A stretch of 64,000 nucleotides of DNA. It comes from Sacculina carcini (taxonomy: Eukaryota; Arthropoda; Thecostraca; Sacculinidae). The notes beneath the pieces were generated by a model. That model searched no databases and was not told the DNA's origin. It was given only the letters and a program-made list of their open reading frames with translations. Below are positions 11,421 to 22,609 of this stretch, one piece after another; the first letter of the stretch is position 1; each line of letters begins with the position of its first letter. Both the position numbers and the translations under genes were made by a program. The stretch spans positions 9,899,449 to 9,963,448 of the forward strand of contig OU696571.1 in assembly GCA_916048095.2 (NCBI GenBank). The letters are read 5' to 3'.

Positions 11421-12712
11421 ATGAATGAGGTTGTGGCCTTCTTGGACGACCTTGGCCTCGATGTCGATGAGGTTGAAGCTGACATTCTTCTAAGCAGGCT
11501 GGCATTGGGGGGGTTCCAAGACTCTCAATCGATGAGATGATCGTAAAGTAGTACGGCCATCACGACCTGAAACTGTTCATTCGAGGAAAACCCATTCGAT
11601 TCGGGTACAAGCTATGGTTATTGTGCGCCTCCGACGGAAACATCTACGCTCCATCTTTGTATCAGTATAAGGAGCAGGGTCACTCAGCAGGGATCCCGAT
11701 GGGGTCTCGAGTAGTACTCAGTCCCATCTCCCTGGTCGACATCGCTAACGGGAAGGAACTCTCCTTCAACAAATTGTCCGCCTCTCTATCACTTCTTGTC
11801 TCGTTGACCAAAATGAGATTCAGTGCGTTAGGAACCATCCTCGTCAATTGAACCAAGAAGGATCCGTTCAAGTCGGACAAGGAGATGAAGGTTTGGGACT
11901 CTTTGGAGCAGAGATTCAACCAGAAGAATCATATTTTTTTTTTCAAGTGCAACGACAACAGTCTTGTTTACATGGCGACGAACCACTCCAAATCACGCCC
12001 TACAGTGAAGGCGTTGCGGTACAGCCGCGCCGAGAAGAAGGTGAAAGTCGGCAAATATGCTGTTATGTCCCAGGTTCGTTTGGTCCCGCTTCAGTCCCGG
12101 GTCTCTTTTCTCTATGTTAGGTTATGTATGATCAGGTAAATTGGGAAAGTGAAAGAGAGCCGGACTGAAGCAGGAGCAAATATACCTGGGGTGCATATAT
12201 CCTTATCCAAACGTCCTTAGCTCCGTGGAGGTCGACATGCTCCGCTTCATCTCCAAGTACAACAGTAACATGCGGTCGTGGACCACCATGATTGGATGGT
12301 GGCGCACTTTGTGATTGATATCGTAGATAAAAATATACTTCTCTATTCTGATGAGGGCAATCCAGATGACCTTGGTGAATGCCTGGTTAATCCACAAGAA
12401 CCATGGTTGAGAAGCCGGAAGATGTTTCGGGCCTCGACTTCACGCGCGAGGGGGCGGTCTCGTATATGAAGATCACCAATGGCAAGGACTCAATCCTCTC
12501 ACGGGCCCAGATCGCTTCTCGCGTTGGACTGGCAGCGCAGCCTCCGCTGGGCTCCAGCTTCGACGGCCTCGGCCATATTCGCCTCGTGCGTGAACAGCAA
12601 CGTCAATGTCAGGGACCCGGTTGCAAGTCGAGCCCGCTGTCCTACTAAGGAAAGTGTGCAAACACTACGCTGTGCAGGCAGTATTTCAATCCCTATCATA
12701 CGACATAAATAA
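11421..12712 (+). pseudogene. piggyBac transposase (PGBD-like), decayed
   Basis: Fragments in several frames match the piggyBac transposase order. First comes KPIRFGYKLWLLCASDGNIY (about 11590-11648). Next is LSFNKLSASLSLLVSLTK (the region equivalent to the FDNFFTS block). Then VWDSLEQRFNQKNHIFFFKC with VYMATNHS (about 11890-11995) is followed by VNAWLIHKNHG near 12375-12405. A cysteine-bearing tail (CVNSNVNVRDP, RCPTKES) recalls the C-terminal Cys-rich domain. A frameshift near 11850 and further breaks near 12100-12320 remove function. Confidence 0.75.
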
Positions 12713-12800
12713 TTACCGACAGACAGCTCGAAAAAGTCCATTTCGTGTTCCAATACGGACCATCTGGACTTGGATTGAAACTATTGTATATACTCGAAGG

Positions 12801-12987
12801 CAGTGACGGCGCCAGGACTTTTCCGGTAGGGGACTGAGAGGGGCTAAGGAAAAAGATGCGAGGGCCTTGGGAAACATGAATAACTACTCTCGAAATGTTC
12901 ATGGTCAGGATTTTTGGTGTGCTCAAGGGGGTTGGCATATTTTCGGGAATTTCAGTCCCTTCAAGTCCCCCTTTGGCACCGCCGCTG
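12801..12987. mobile_element. small hAT-like MITE
   Basis: The ends CAGTGACGGCGCCA and (complement of the right side) CAGCGGCGGTGCCA form a terminal inverted repeat of the CAGTGGCGG type seen in hAT elements. The flanking octamers ctcgaagg and cgcgaaat agree at five of eight positions, so the duplication is weak. It lies downstream of the piggyBac transposase remnant. Confidence 0.5.
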
Positions 12988-13756
12988 CGCGAAATTTTTA
13001 AAAAAAACCGACAGCAACGCATATTTTCATTATTAGACTAGTTATTCTTATTTTTGTGTTGAATTTCGTGCGGTGAACCTATTTCCTCTAAAACATTGAG
13101 TTGGTGCCATTATAAGCGTAAACCGGCAGTGATCTATTTTTAGATCACTGAATGTAAATCGCTCCTATACAGAAGTTATAATTATTAGAGCATTGGAATT
13201 TGTTGTGAAGCAGCATGAGGTAATAGATATATTATTAAAACAAATTGTTTTCTACTCGAGGTCGTGTGTCTATGTTTTATGGTCAACAAAGAGAACCACC
13301 GACAAAAGGGTAAAAATGGTCTACTTCAATGCTCTATTAGGACAAGTTAAAAACTCCAAAGTAATGATTTAAAATAAAATATCATAAGTACAAGGTCCAA
13401 ATATTATAACAAATAAATTATATTTATCATATCAAAAAATAATTATGAGAAAAAATAGTTGAAATTGGTGGTCTATTTTTAGATCACTGCCGGCTAATGG
13501 GTTAAGCAAATTAACAGCACACACGTGCAAACTCCGATATTTCTCAAAAAAGTTGGGATTTTCAAATTGAATTTACGACTCTTAAATTTTTTTAAATTTT
13601 ATTATCACCATTGTATTCAACGTTGTCTTATTAACTAAAAAACGTAAATCACGTATCATTATATAACAGAGTCGATAAGAAAAAATAAGTCTTAATTGGC
13701 AGAAGTCAAATGACGGCTCCGGTCCTTCTAAGTAGTTCAATTATCCGGTCCTTCTA

Positions 13757-14655
13757 TACTATTTGCATTTTGAATTCAGACAAATGAATTTTGACTTCAA
13801 ACAAATGAATTTTGAATTCAGACAAATGAATTTTGATTTCAAACAAATGAATTTTGAATTCAGACAAATGAATTTTGATTTCATACAAATGAATTTTGAT
13901 TGTGAACAAAAACCATTTATATAATTATCCTCATTTTTTCATATTAATTAAAAAACTAGGCAATTCTAATTGTAATGTTAGAATCAGTTTGATTACTTAT
14001 TATTGAAATATGTTAAATATTAATTCAGTTCTTTGTTTTTTTGTTGAATAATTATTTTGTTCGATAATTGAATTCAGACAAATGAGATTTGAATTAAAAC
14101 ACATGAATTTTGAACTTAGACTTATTCTGACTTCAAATATAGTTATGTTTTTAAATGCAATAAAACAGGGCAAGATCAATTTTAACGAGCAATTTAAGAG
14201 CAATTTCAACGGCGACTCCTCGAACACATCACGCCACTAACCTCAAACTAGCGTAACAATATCCTGTACACTGCACTGCACACTAACTCAATTTGAGCCA
14301 ATATTCATCGTGTATGCCCTCTGTGCTGTCTTTGCGGGGCGCTATTACAATGTTAGTGCATATATGCTGAACTGACGACACTGATTTTATTTAAGATTAC
14401 AAATTATTGAACAAGACACGAAATTGAACAACACACAGCATTACACATCAATAATAATTAATCAAATTGATTCTAACGTTACAATTAAAATTGCCTAGTT
14501 TTTGACCTAAAACGAAAAAATGAAAATAAATGTATACAAGATTTTTCTTCACAATCAAAATTCATTTGTCTGAAATGAAAATTAATTTGTCTGAAATCAA
14601 AATTGATTTGTCTGAATTCAAAAATCATTTGTCTGAATTCAAAATGCAAATGGTA
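13757..14655. mobile_element. foldback element with tandem-repeat arms
   Basis: Both ends start TACTATTTGC / TACCATTTGC in inverted orientation and are flanked by TA (13755-13756 and 14656-14657). The left arm (about 13768-13905) and right arm (about 14555-14648) are tandem arrays of a unit of about 20-21 bp resembling TTTTGAATTCAGACAAATGAA, in opposite orientation. The centre is AT-rich with no coding capacity. The insertion site is the terminal TA of the outer piggyBac-like element. Confidence 0.75.
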
Positions 14656-14664
14656 TAGTGTTAA

Positions 14665-15035
14665 CTACAGAGCGCAGATAACCCCGGCCACCAAAGTAAG
14701 AACCAGGAAGATCTGCGAGCTGGAGCCACAGGCATGGACCTTTACTAGAACGTCCTCTATGAGTACCTGTGAGTACATGTAAGAATAGGCTCTTTCAGAA
14801 GGACTATATTCATTATTCTTTATCAGTCAATTGCGGTATTGTGTTGCACCCACGCGTGATGGCGTTTTCATTTGCTCCTCGACATTTCAAAATGCAGCTC
14901 AGTATTATTGCAATTATGAGCGAATTACAATGAAAAAATACACATGAAACGGACATGTGTTAGGAAGACGGTACGAAGAGAAGACTTTCAGAGAGCCCTA
15001 GACAAGTGATCAAATGCAATGAAATGCAATGAAAG
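14665..15035. other. unassigned spacer
   Basis: No coding or repeat structure was recognised between the outer piggyBac-like element and the next LINE fragment. Confidence 0.4.
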
Positions 15036-15038
15036 GAA

Positions 15039-15905
15039 ATGGTTCAGAGGATTGATGTTGATGTTGTATATTTAGACATTGCTAAAGCGTTCGACACGAT
15101 AGACCACGACATCCTGTCGAGAAAGATAAAGTCTATAGGGATAGGAGGCAGAGTTGGTGTGTGGCTACACAGTTTTCTGCACGACAGATCACAACCAGTC
15201 TGCGTAAACGGCAAGTCAGCAAAGTCTAGGGTGATGAGCGGAGGTTTTCAGGGATCAGTACTTGGCCCAGTGCTGTTTTTACTCACGATCAACGACATAG
15301 ACAACAAAGTGAAGCACACAAAGGTCTCCTCATTTGATGATGATACTCGCATAGCTTCTGATATTACATCGTACAGTGATATCTAGAACTTACAGCATGA
15401 CCTAGACAGTATAACTGCATGTGCGAAGGAAAACAACATGACATTCAACAGCGATAAGTTTGAGCTTATCCGCTATGGAAATAATGATAATCTGAAAGTA
15501 CAATGGTACCACGCTGGTGAACAAGTGATTGAGGAGCGAACCAGTCTAAGATATCTGGTAATTCAACTCAACAATCAGATCACATACAATGAAAAATAGA
15601 CATTGTCACGAGAACAGCGAACCGGCTCGTTGGATGGATATTCCGTACGTTTCAAACTAGAAAACCTTAACAACTAATACCTCTCTGGAAATCACTTGTG
15701 CTCTCTAAATTAGAATACTTTTGTCAGATATGGTCTCCTAGAAAAATCAGTGACATCGAACAGCTGGAACAGATACAGCGAACCTTTACACGCAAATTAT
15801 GCATAGGTGTGAAGGACGACTACTGGATGAGCCTGAAAATCTTGAAACTTTTCTCCTTGCAACGAAGAAGAGAGCGTTACTATATTAAACATACATGGAA
15901 AATAT
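15039..15905 (+). pseudogene. LINE B1 fragment: reverse transcriptase, palm to thumb
   Basis: DVVYLDIAKAFDTIDHDIL and SGGFQGSVLGPVLF mark the reverse transcriptase palm (15039-15386). The catalytic YADD box is replaced by SFDDDT. A stop at 15384 is followed by decayed thumb sequence. The last part (SLQRRRERYYIKHTWKILE, about 15850-15905) is the usual C-terminal tail of CR1/Jockey-type polymerases. The fragment is truncated at both ends and joined directly to LINE B2. Confidence 0.8.
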
Positions 15906-17240
15906 TAGAGAAGTTGGTGCCTAACCCCAAAACAAACCCACGAAAGTCACCTGGGAACTACAGGCCTGTCAGTTTAACGAGTATATTCAGCAAATTTATG
16001 GAGTCCATTGTACGAGAGGAAATTATAACACACATGAAGAAACACAACATATTTAGTAGCCGCCAGTTGGGCTTCATATCTGGCAGATATGCGGCTCTCC
16101 AGCTGATTCATGTGCTGGATAAGTGGACAGAAACCATGGATGAAGGGAAGACCACAGATTTTATCTACTGTGACTTTAAGAAAGCATTCGATAAGGTACC
16201 TCAGATGAGACTTATTTCAAAGGTTCGCAGCTATGGAATTGAAGGCAGCGTGCTACAGTGGGTCAAAAGCTTCCTGACGGCGAGAAAACAGCGGGTGATG
16301 GTCAGCGGCAACGCTTCTGAGTGGCACAAGGTCAATAGCGGGGTACCGCAAGGTTCAGTGCTCTGCCTACTGCTATTCGTGATATTCATCAACGATCTCC
16401 CAGACGTAATAAAGCATGACAGTGACGTTTACCTCTATGCTGATGATACAAAGTTATTTAGGAAGATTGAGGACGGTGACGACTGTAGCAGGCTGCAGGA
16501 GGACCTGGATGAACTGCAAAAATGTTCCGAAATATGGATGCTCCATTTCCATCCGGACAAGAGCAAGCACATAAGGATTGGCAGGACACAATTTCAAAAG
16601 GAGCATGATTATATTATGTGCAGCAGGATCTCGACTTCTGATACCGAAAAAGATATCGGCGTGATTATTGACAATAAATTGGCTTTCTCTGAACATCTAG
16701 CCGAAAAAGTCAATAAAGCAAATACAATTTTAGGAATCATCAGAAGAACTTTTGTCCATTTAGATCTGAATATATTCAAGGCGCTGTATACTGCTCTTGT
16801 GAGACCTCATCTTGAGTACGCCAACCAGATTTGGTGCCCACACTTGGTCAAGGATGTGGAAATGATTGAAAACGTCCAGCGTCGTGCAACGAAAATGGTA
16901 CCGCATTTGAAAGACCTGTCGTACGAAGATCGATTGAAGAAGCTGGAACTACCAACATTGGCTTATAGGAGATCCAGATTAGACCAAATTGAGGTATTTA
17001 AGATCATCACGCACAAATACGATGAAGACTGCTGAGAAGGAATTTTAAATGAGGGGCGACGGAATTACCAGAGGAAATTCCAGGAAGATTTATAAGACCC
17101 GTCCAAGACTTAACGTCTGAAAATATTCCTCTTCCAACCGGGTAGTAAATAATTGGAACAATTTGCCCGGGTGAGTGGTGAATGCGGAAAAAGTAATTCA
17201 GTTTGAATCACGACTAGACAGAGCATGGAAAGGCCAGGCA
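15906..17240 (+). pseudogene. LINE B2: reverse transcriptase, in-frame fusion to B1
   Basis: Starting inside the ORF that opens at 15698, KSPGNYRPVSLTSIF (about 15940-15985) begins a second reverse transcriptase. Then come DFKKAFDKVPQMRLI, NSGVPQGSVLCLLLFVIFIND, LYADDTKLF (catalytic YADD intact) and the thumb to the stop at 17033-17035. Decayed tail sequence continues to about 17230. The open frame of 445 codons starts in the B1 tail and reads through into B2, so it is a chimera of two LINE copies and not one gene. B2 has no endonuclease. Confidence 0.8.
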
Positions 17241-17514
17241 CAGTTTTTGTGGTGTATTTATCGTTCTTGTGTGCGCGTATGAAAGACGCGTGTGATGCGA
17301 ATCGTGTCTGTTCTGTTATTGTCTGGTCTTTGGAGAATTTGGTGGCTGTCACAGGTCAAACTTTTTGGGTAGTCGCCGTGTTTTCCATACACCTTTAAAA
17401 AGAATCGGGGTTTTACGGGGATTGTAGATAGGAGGGCCCCAAAACTGGACGTTACAGCGCGTTTTTTTTATTTATGTGGTGTTTTTCATTCATTCTTTTT
17501 TTTGTTCCCTGGTA
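17241..17514. other. spacer between LINE B2 and LINE C
   Basis: Probably the 3' untranslated part of LINE B2 followed by the 5' end of LINE C. No exact boundary or target duplication was found. Confidence 0.35.
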
Positions 17515-17603
17515 GTTGTAATATTTCAGAAAAGGTGGTATCGTTTATATAAGATTTGTGGTTGTAATATTTCAGAAAAGGTGGTATCTTTCATATAAGA
17601 CTT
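17515..17603 (+). repeat. 46-bp tandem duplication upstream of LINE C ORF1
   Basis: Two adjacent near-identical copies of a unit beginning GTTGTAATATTTCAGAAAAG, one at 17515 and one at 17561. The position just before LINE C ORF1 suggests a duplicated 5' untranslated segment, which in LINEs can act as a promoter repeat; that role is inference. Confidence 0.7.
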
Positions 17604-17637
17604 CTGTACAACTGTCTATTGTGCTTATCACATAATT

Positions 17638-18787
17638 TTGGGGCTCATGCCCAGAGACCAAAACAGGGGTCGTAAAGACCCTTCCCTCTGGTCGGGGACT
17701 TTCGACTCCCCTCCCGATAAAGGTTCCTTCGTGTGTCTGAAACTAACGGAAGGCAGACCAATTTCAAGACGGGGCTGGCCCTGGATATACACATGCCTTA
17801 GACAGGAGACCGATAAGAACACCTTATATCTATGACAAAGTTTGGCGCGGTCCCTACGAATGTCTTTCTCCATGAAAGACTCAACCAAACGAGGGGCTCT
17901 ATCTATGCGCCAGACATGGTGGACCTGACCGAGGAGGAAGTGCCGTCCTGGCTCGAAAACCACTGTGACATCGGTGAAGCGGATCGTGAAGAACGGCAAA
18001 TCAACACCCTTGCTGTTCCTCACATTATGCACACCGATCTGTCCAAGCTCACTGAATTACCAGTACGTCAAGTACCCTGTCAAGCAATACGTGCCCAAAC
18101 CAGCATCTTGCGGCAAATGTGGCAGCCTCCGTCACTCGGAAAACTTCTGCCAAAATGACCGACTCTGCATCAACTGTGGCAACCGGCAACATGAAGGAAG
18201 GTGTGATCCTCACTGCACCAACTGCGGTGGCGACCACCCTGCCTCAGACCGGGCATGCCCAGCATACGTAACTGAAGAAAAGATCCTTCTGATGAAGACC
18301 AGCAACCAAAATTCGTATGCTGAAGTTCGCTGAGACGGTTGCACAACAACCGCAACCGTCCACCATCGACGTCCTCACCAAACAAGTTCACGCACTCACT
18401 GAAATGATGACCGACCTCAGCATCCTGGTCAAGACCGTTGTCGCCAACCAAGTCACCAAGACGGGCACAACATCGCCGTCAGCTGAAACATCCAACTATG
18501 AAGAAAAGCTCACATCGCAAAACACTAGTGACAACTCTGAAATAGCACTAGCTGAAACTCAACAGCACGAGGAAAAATCCAACAACTCTTCCACTCATTC
18601 AACGACATCGGTCTACAAAAACAACAACGAGACCACACCGACCACAGACTCCTACAAGCAATCCAACGATGGTAAAACCCCTCACAACAAGAGACTCCCA
18701 AAAAAGGAAAAAACACCGCCAACATTCTCAGAAAAACTCACCAGTAACATTTTCCACATCGTCACAATCCTTCTCTCACCGTCATGA
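17638..18787 (+). pseudogene. LINE C ORF1, gag-like with CCHC knuckles
   Basis: The frame changes at about 17832 and again near 18050. The middle part (GSIYAPDMVDLTEEEVPSWL) resembles the conserved ORF1 region before the knuckles in I-like elements. The knuckles are CGKCGSLRHSENFC, CINCGNRQHEGRC and CTNCGGDHPASDRAC (about 18110-18270). A Ser/Thr/Asn-rich tail follows in another frame to the stop near 18787. It is inferred to package element RNA and is inactive as it stands. Confidence 0.75.
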
Positions 18788-19495
18788 TCAATCAAAACCT
18801 GATCCTTCAATGGAACTGTCGCGGGCTGCACCATAAATGGTGTGAACTCCGCGACATGATAGCAAAATTTAACCCACATATCCTATGCCTTCAAGAAACT
18901 CATCTCCTTCCAACAGACTTCTCAAAATATTGTAGTTCTTTATACAGTAGCTACTCCCAGTTCGGTTCTGACACCATAAGAAGGGGGGTACCACCATACT
19001 AATTAAGAACACTATCCCGCACAGCGAATTGAAAATAAACCAAAACCTTCAATGTAAGGCACTTCAACTAACAATAAATCATCAAACACTCATTATATGC
19101 GATATATATCCCGCCATCCGAATACATCAATACAATAGAACTTGACTCACTCTTAACAAACTTCACTCATCCTTTCATCCTTTGCGGGGATTTTAAAGCA
19201 AAAAAAAATAATATGGGGCTCCCCCTACATCGACCGAAGGGGTAGGGTCATAGAAAAAGTTATCACGGACTACAACCGAAGGGGTAGGGTCATAGAAAAA
19301 GTTATCACGGACTACAACCTGCATTCTCTAAACGACAACACTCCCACACATATAAACGAATACGATGGTTCAATGAGCGACCTAGATCTCACTCTTTGTT
19401 CGCCCTACCTTACTCCTTTCCTCTACTGGAAATGTCTCACCGATTTTTATGGAAGTGACCATGTTCCAATAATCACATCATACACCTACACACAT
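18784..19495 (+). pseudogene. LINE C ORF2 endonuclease domain
   Basis: It opens with LILQWNCRGLHHKWCELRD and HILCLQETHLLP, the N-terminal motifs (Asn and the QE-TH box) of apurinic-type LINE endonucleases. The frame ends at about 19002 and the rest is shifted. YGSDHVPIITS near 19460-19485 is the C-terminal SDH motif and lies just before the inserted LINE fragment. Its ATG overlaps the stop of ORF1. Confidence 0.8.
19233..19316 (+). repeat. 42-bp tandem duplication
   Basis: Two perfect adjacent copies of a unit starting ACCGAAGGGGTAGGGTCA, in the endonuclease part of LINE C. The 42-bp length preserves the reading frame. Perfect identity suggests a recent slippage event. Confidence 0.85.
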
Positions 19496-20239
19496 CCGCC
19501 AACAACGTCCTCCGTCCGCCAACAACATCTCCTCGGAAGCGCGAACCAGCTGTGCCGAGCCCGTCTCCTGGCCGCGGCCGCTCCTCACAGTGGCGCTTGG
19601 CTGTCAGCGCTGACTGTCGGCAGCCTCGGCTTGCTGCTGCCAGACGAAGCCGTCCGAGTCGGCGTGGCGTTGCGACTTGGTGCCGCAGTGCAAGAGCCGC
19701 ACAGGTGTCGCTGCGGTGCCACAACTGACAGGTGGGGCCACCATAGCCTCTCCTGCAGTCGCAATGCCGGCCGCCTGCCACGCCACACGGCGCTGAACAA
19801 CATCATTCGCCGCAGTTTGGCGTCGGCAGGAATCGCCGCGGTGCTGGAGCCACGAGGCCTTGACCGCGGCGACGGCCGCCGACCGGACGGAATCACCGTG
19901 TTCCCGGTGCGGCACGGCAAGTCGCTGCTCTGGGATGTGACCTGCGTCAACACGTTCTGTGACACACATCTGCTGGACGGCGCGGCCACTCCCGGGGCAG
20001 CAGCGCAGGCGGCGGAAGTCCGAAAGCGGCGGCGCTACTCAGAACTGTGCCAGTGGTACGATTTCGTGCCGCTGGCCATCGAGACCACCGGCGTGATGGG
20101 GGCATCCCTGGACGACTTAGTGAAGCTCCTGGGCGGCAGAATCAGTGAGCGTTCAGGGGAGCCGCGAGAGACGGCCTGGCTTCGGCAGCGAATAAGCCTG
20201 GCCGTCATTCGTGGCAACGCCGCCTCCATTGTTTTATAG
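19496..20239 (+). CDS. C-terminal part of a LINE ORF, CCHC plus possible restriction-like endonuclease
   Basis: An uninterrupted frame of about 247 codons, entered from upstream LINE C sequence, ending at a TAG at 20237-20239. It contains a zinc motif CRCGATTDRWGHHSLSC (C-x-C-x7-H-x4-C), then RPDGITVFPVRHGKSLLWD with a following VTCVNT. This layout (C2HC knuckle, then a PD...D-type acidic block) recalls the C-terminal endonuclease of R2/NeSL-type LINEs, which cuts target DNA. No reverse transcriptase is present because the copy is 5'-truncated. The endonuclease assignment rests on motif order only. The lack of stops makes it younger than its host. Confidence 0.55.
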   Translation, partial: PPTTSSVRQQHLLGSANQLCRARLLAAAAPHSGAWLSALTVGSLGLLLPDEAVRVGVALRLGAAVQEPHRCRCGATTDRWGHHSLSCSRNAGRLPRHTALNNIIRRSLASAGIAAVLEPRGLDRGDGRRPDGITVFPVRHGKSLLWDVTCVNTFCDTHLLDGAATPGAAAQAAEVRKRRRYSELCQWYDFVPLAIETTGVMGASLDDLVKLLGGRISERSGEPRETAWLRQRISLAVIRGNAASIVL

Positions 20240-20299
20240 TAGTATTGTGAATATGTGTACGCGTTTGTGAATATATTTGTTTGTGTCTCAAGAAAAAAA
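19496..20299 (+). mobile_element. 5'-truncated LINE fragment with 12-bp target duplication
   Basis: ACCTACACACAT lies immediately before (19484-19495) and immediately after (20300-20311). The insert ends in a run of A (20292-20299). These are the marks of target-primed reverse transcription of a 5'-truncated LINE. Its composition (GC-rich, with sixfold Ala/Arg/Leu codons) differs sharply from the surrounding AT-rich LINE C. Confidence 0.85.
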
Positions 20300-20311
20300 A
20301 CCTACACACAT

Positions 20312-22595
20312 ACACAACCACCAACACACAGACGCTGGAATGTAAAACACGCGGACTGGGCTGCATACAATCACACATTGTCTACAGCACTTCTAAGCCA
20401 ACACAGGCAAGACAGCACAGCCATTGATCAAATGACAAACCATATGATCACAGCTGCACAACACACTATACCGCACACAACAGGCGGATCAACCCGCGCA
20501 CGACGCTGCCCTTGGTGGAACACATCATGCCAAGCTGTTATAAACAAAAGAAAACAGACCCCTCGCAAATTCCAAAACAATCGCACTACTGGTAACCTTG
20601 TGAATTACAAAAAGGCAAAAGCAGCAGCCCGCAAAGTGATTCGCCAAGCGAAAAGGGACAGCTGGGAACATCTCACAAGCATCAGTTTTCGCACCCCGAT
20701 AACTGAATTGTGGAACCTAGTCCGATCCCTGAAGAGGAAAAACCCTGCCACCCGTTACCCCTCCCTATTAGTAAATAACTCGAATTGCACCGACCAGATA
20801 CAGATTGTGGACATCAAGGGCAGCCACATATCTAACCTCACCAACACTACACCTGACACTGTGCAATGGCGCTCACAACAAGATAGAAGTACAATCACCA
20901 TCCGATACTCTATAAGTCCCTCTACTCTTGACCGCATAAATCAACCCTTCACCACAGCCGAACTGAACGCCGCAATTCAATCCTGAAAATCAATGACCAC
21001 CGGACCAGACCTCATACACTATCACTTTTTCCTACACATTAAGGCAACAAACCGAAACACGATTCTCCGAGCACTCAATAAGATCTGGACCGAAAACATT
21101 CCTAGAAAACTGGAAACACTCGTATATAATTCCGTTACTAAAGCCCGGCAAGGACTCAAACGCCATTAAACCCTACAGACCCATTCAACTCACTTCTTGT
21201 TTTTGTAAGCTTTTCGAGAGAATGACCCTGTCTCGTCTTAACATGGTTGTAAAGCCTGCCAATCTCATTTCAAAACACCAAACCGCTTTCCGAAAATCCA
21301 AAAGTACCCTTGACAACATCAATCTATTTGTTTCCAATGTACGCCAGGGTTTTGCCAGGGACCAAAACACAAGAGCAGTATGCATAGATCTGTAATCAGC
21401 GTTCAACTACAAATCTACCGATGCACTCATCTCTATTCTGTACAATGCAGGCTTGCGTGGGCACTTATTTCAGTTTATAAAGTCATACCTCACAAAAAGA
21501 ACTTTCCAAATTCGCACAAGCGTCATTTCGAAAAAGTGTCCACAACTCAGCGGAGTGGTACAAGGGGGTGTCCTCTCACCCACCCTCTTCAACATCGCCG
21601 TGGACCGTCTGTTTTTGACCATTGACCAATCTGTAAGCCATTCAACTTATGCGGACGATATCCTTATCTGGGCCACGGGGGCAGATATTTCCTTACTTAC
21701 CCAAAAACTACAATCCTCTCTCGAACACGTCAGAAAACAGTGTGAAAAACTGGGGCTCGAAATTTCTACCCAAAAAACAAAATCAATGTCGTTATCCAAA
21801 ACGTCACCTCACAAACTGCCCAGCCCACGTCTCAACATAGGTACTACTCAAATTACCTCCTCCAAAGAAATGATATATCTAGGGATGGTACTGGATCCAA
21901 AATTAAAAATGAAGTATCACATTCAGTATACAAAAAGCAGAGCATTACAAAGAATCAGTGTGTTAAAATGTCTGTCGCACAACTCATACGGTACCGATCG
22001 CATAGTCCTCACACGCCTCTACTATCTCCTCATTCGGCCTATACTAGAGTACGGTTCCACAACATTCGCACACATTCCCCCAACATCACTCTCGCCGCTA
22101 GTCATAATCCAAAACAAATGTATTCGCATCACATCAGGCGCAATGAAGACAACATCAATAAACACCCTTCACAGAGAACTCGGCATCGACACACTACACA
22201 ACCACAGACACATGAAAACCATGAAATATTGTCTCAAAGTCTCACAAGATCCAGAACATACCTGTTATCCACTCCTCTTCACGCTCATTTCCTTAGATAA
22301 CGCAAATTTTTCGGCAATAAATAGGCTCTGTGGTTATCCTCTCGGTGTCAGCTATCGAAAAAGCTGCACATATTTTCAATTCAATCCTCCCAAAACCAAT
22401 GCGCCATCTTCTATACCCTATTATATCACATCTCCATCTACAACATTTTTGCAAAACACACGCCACACGCCTACGCCGATCATCACAAACTTTTCCTGGA
22501 ACACCGACACGACCGCCCACAATATACATATATCTACACGGACTGGTTTGCCCAGAACAGCCGTCTCGGGTGTGCTATGGTCTGTCCCACTCTAA
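20312..22595 (+). pseudogene. LINE C ORF2 reverse transcriptase
   Basis: After the insert the frame resumes (WAAYNHTLSTALLSQ) with the endonuclease-RT linker (CPWWNTSCQ, about 20510). Reverse transcriptase motifs appear in shifted frames: TGPDLIHYHF near 21003, SGVVQGGVLSPTLFNIAVDRL near 21555-21615, and TYADDILIWATG near 21645-21680 with an intact YADD. The thumb runs to 22595. Breaks occur at about 20985 and 21400. Confidence 0.8.
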
Positions 22596-22609
22596 ATTCG
22601 GAGCAACTC

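Larger units (their letters stand above)
11175..13501 (+). mobile_element. inner piggyBac transposon with decayed transposase
   Basis: TTAA at 11171-11174 precedes CCCATTAACCGGC, and GCCGGCTAATGGG ends at 13501 before TTAA at 13502-13505. This gives a 13-bp terminal inverted repeat with one mismatch and a TTAA duplication, as piggyBac requires. An inner motif, TAGATCACTGCCGG or close variants, recurs near 11320-11335, 13135-13150 and 13480. The element is 2.33 kb and contains a transposase remnant and a small hAT-like MITE. Confidence 0.85.
9629..14660. mobile_element. outer piggyBac-like element with TTAA flanks, heavily nested
   Basis: TTAA at 9625-9628 is followed by CACTAGAAGGACCGGAGC. 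The opposite end reads GCTCCGGTCCTTCTA near 13695-13735, repeated to 13756, and is completed as TAGTG followed by TTAA at 14661-14664. A foldback element is inserted inside the last few bases of that terminus. TTAA duplication with a terminal CACTAG-type repeat is characteristic of piggyBac transposons. No transposase of its own is visible, so it is probably non-autonomous. It hosts a SINE, a further copy or remnant of its own family, an unrelated piggyBac and the foldback element. Confidence 0.7.

Noticed and set aside
15698..17035. Single host or LINE gene of 445 codons
   Set aside because: It joins the tail of one RT to the start of another RT, so it is a chimera.
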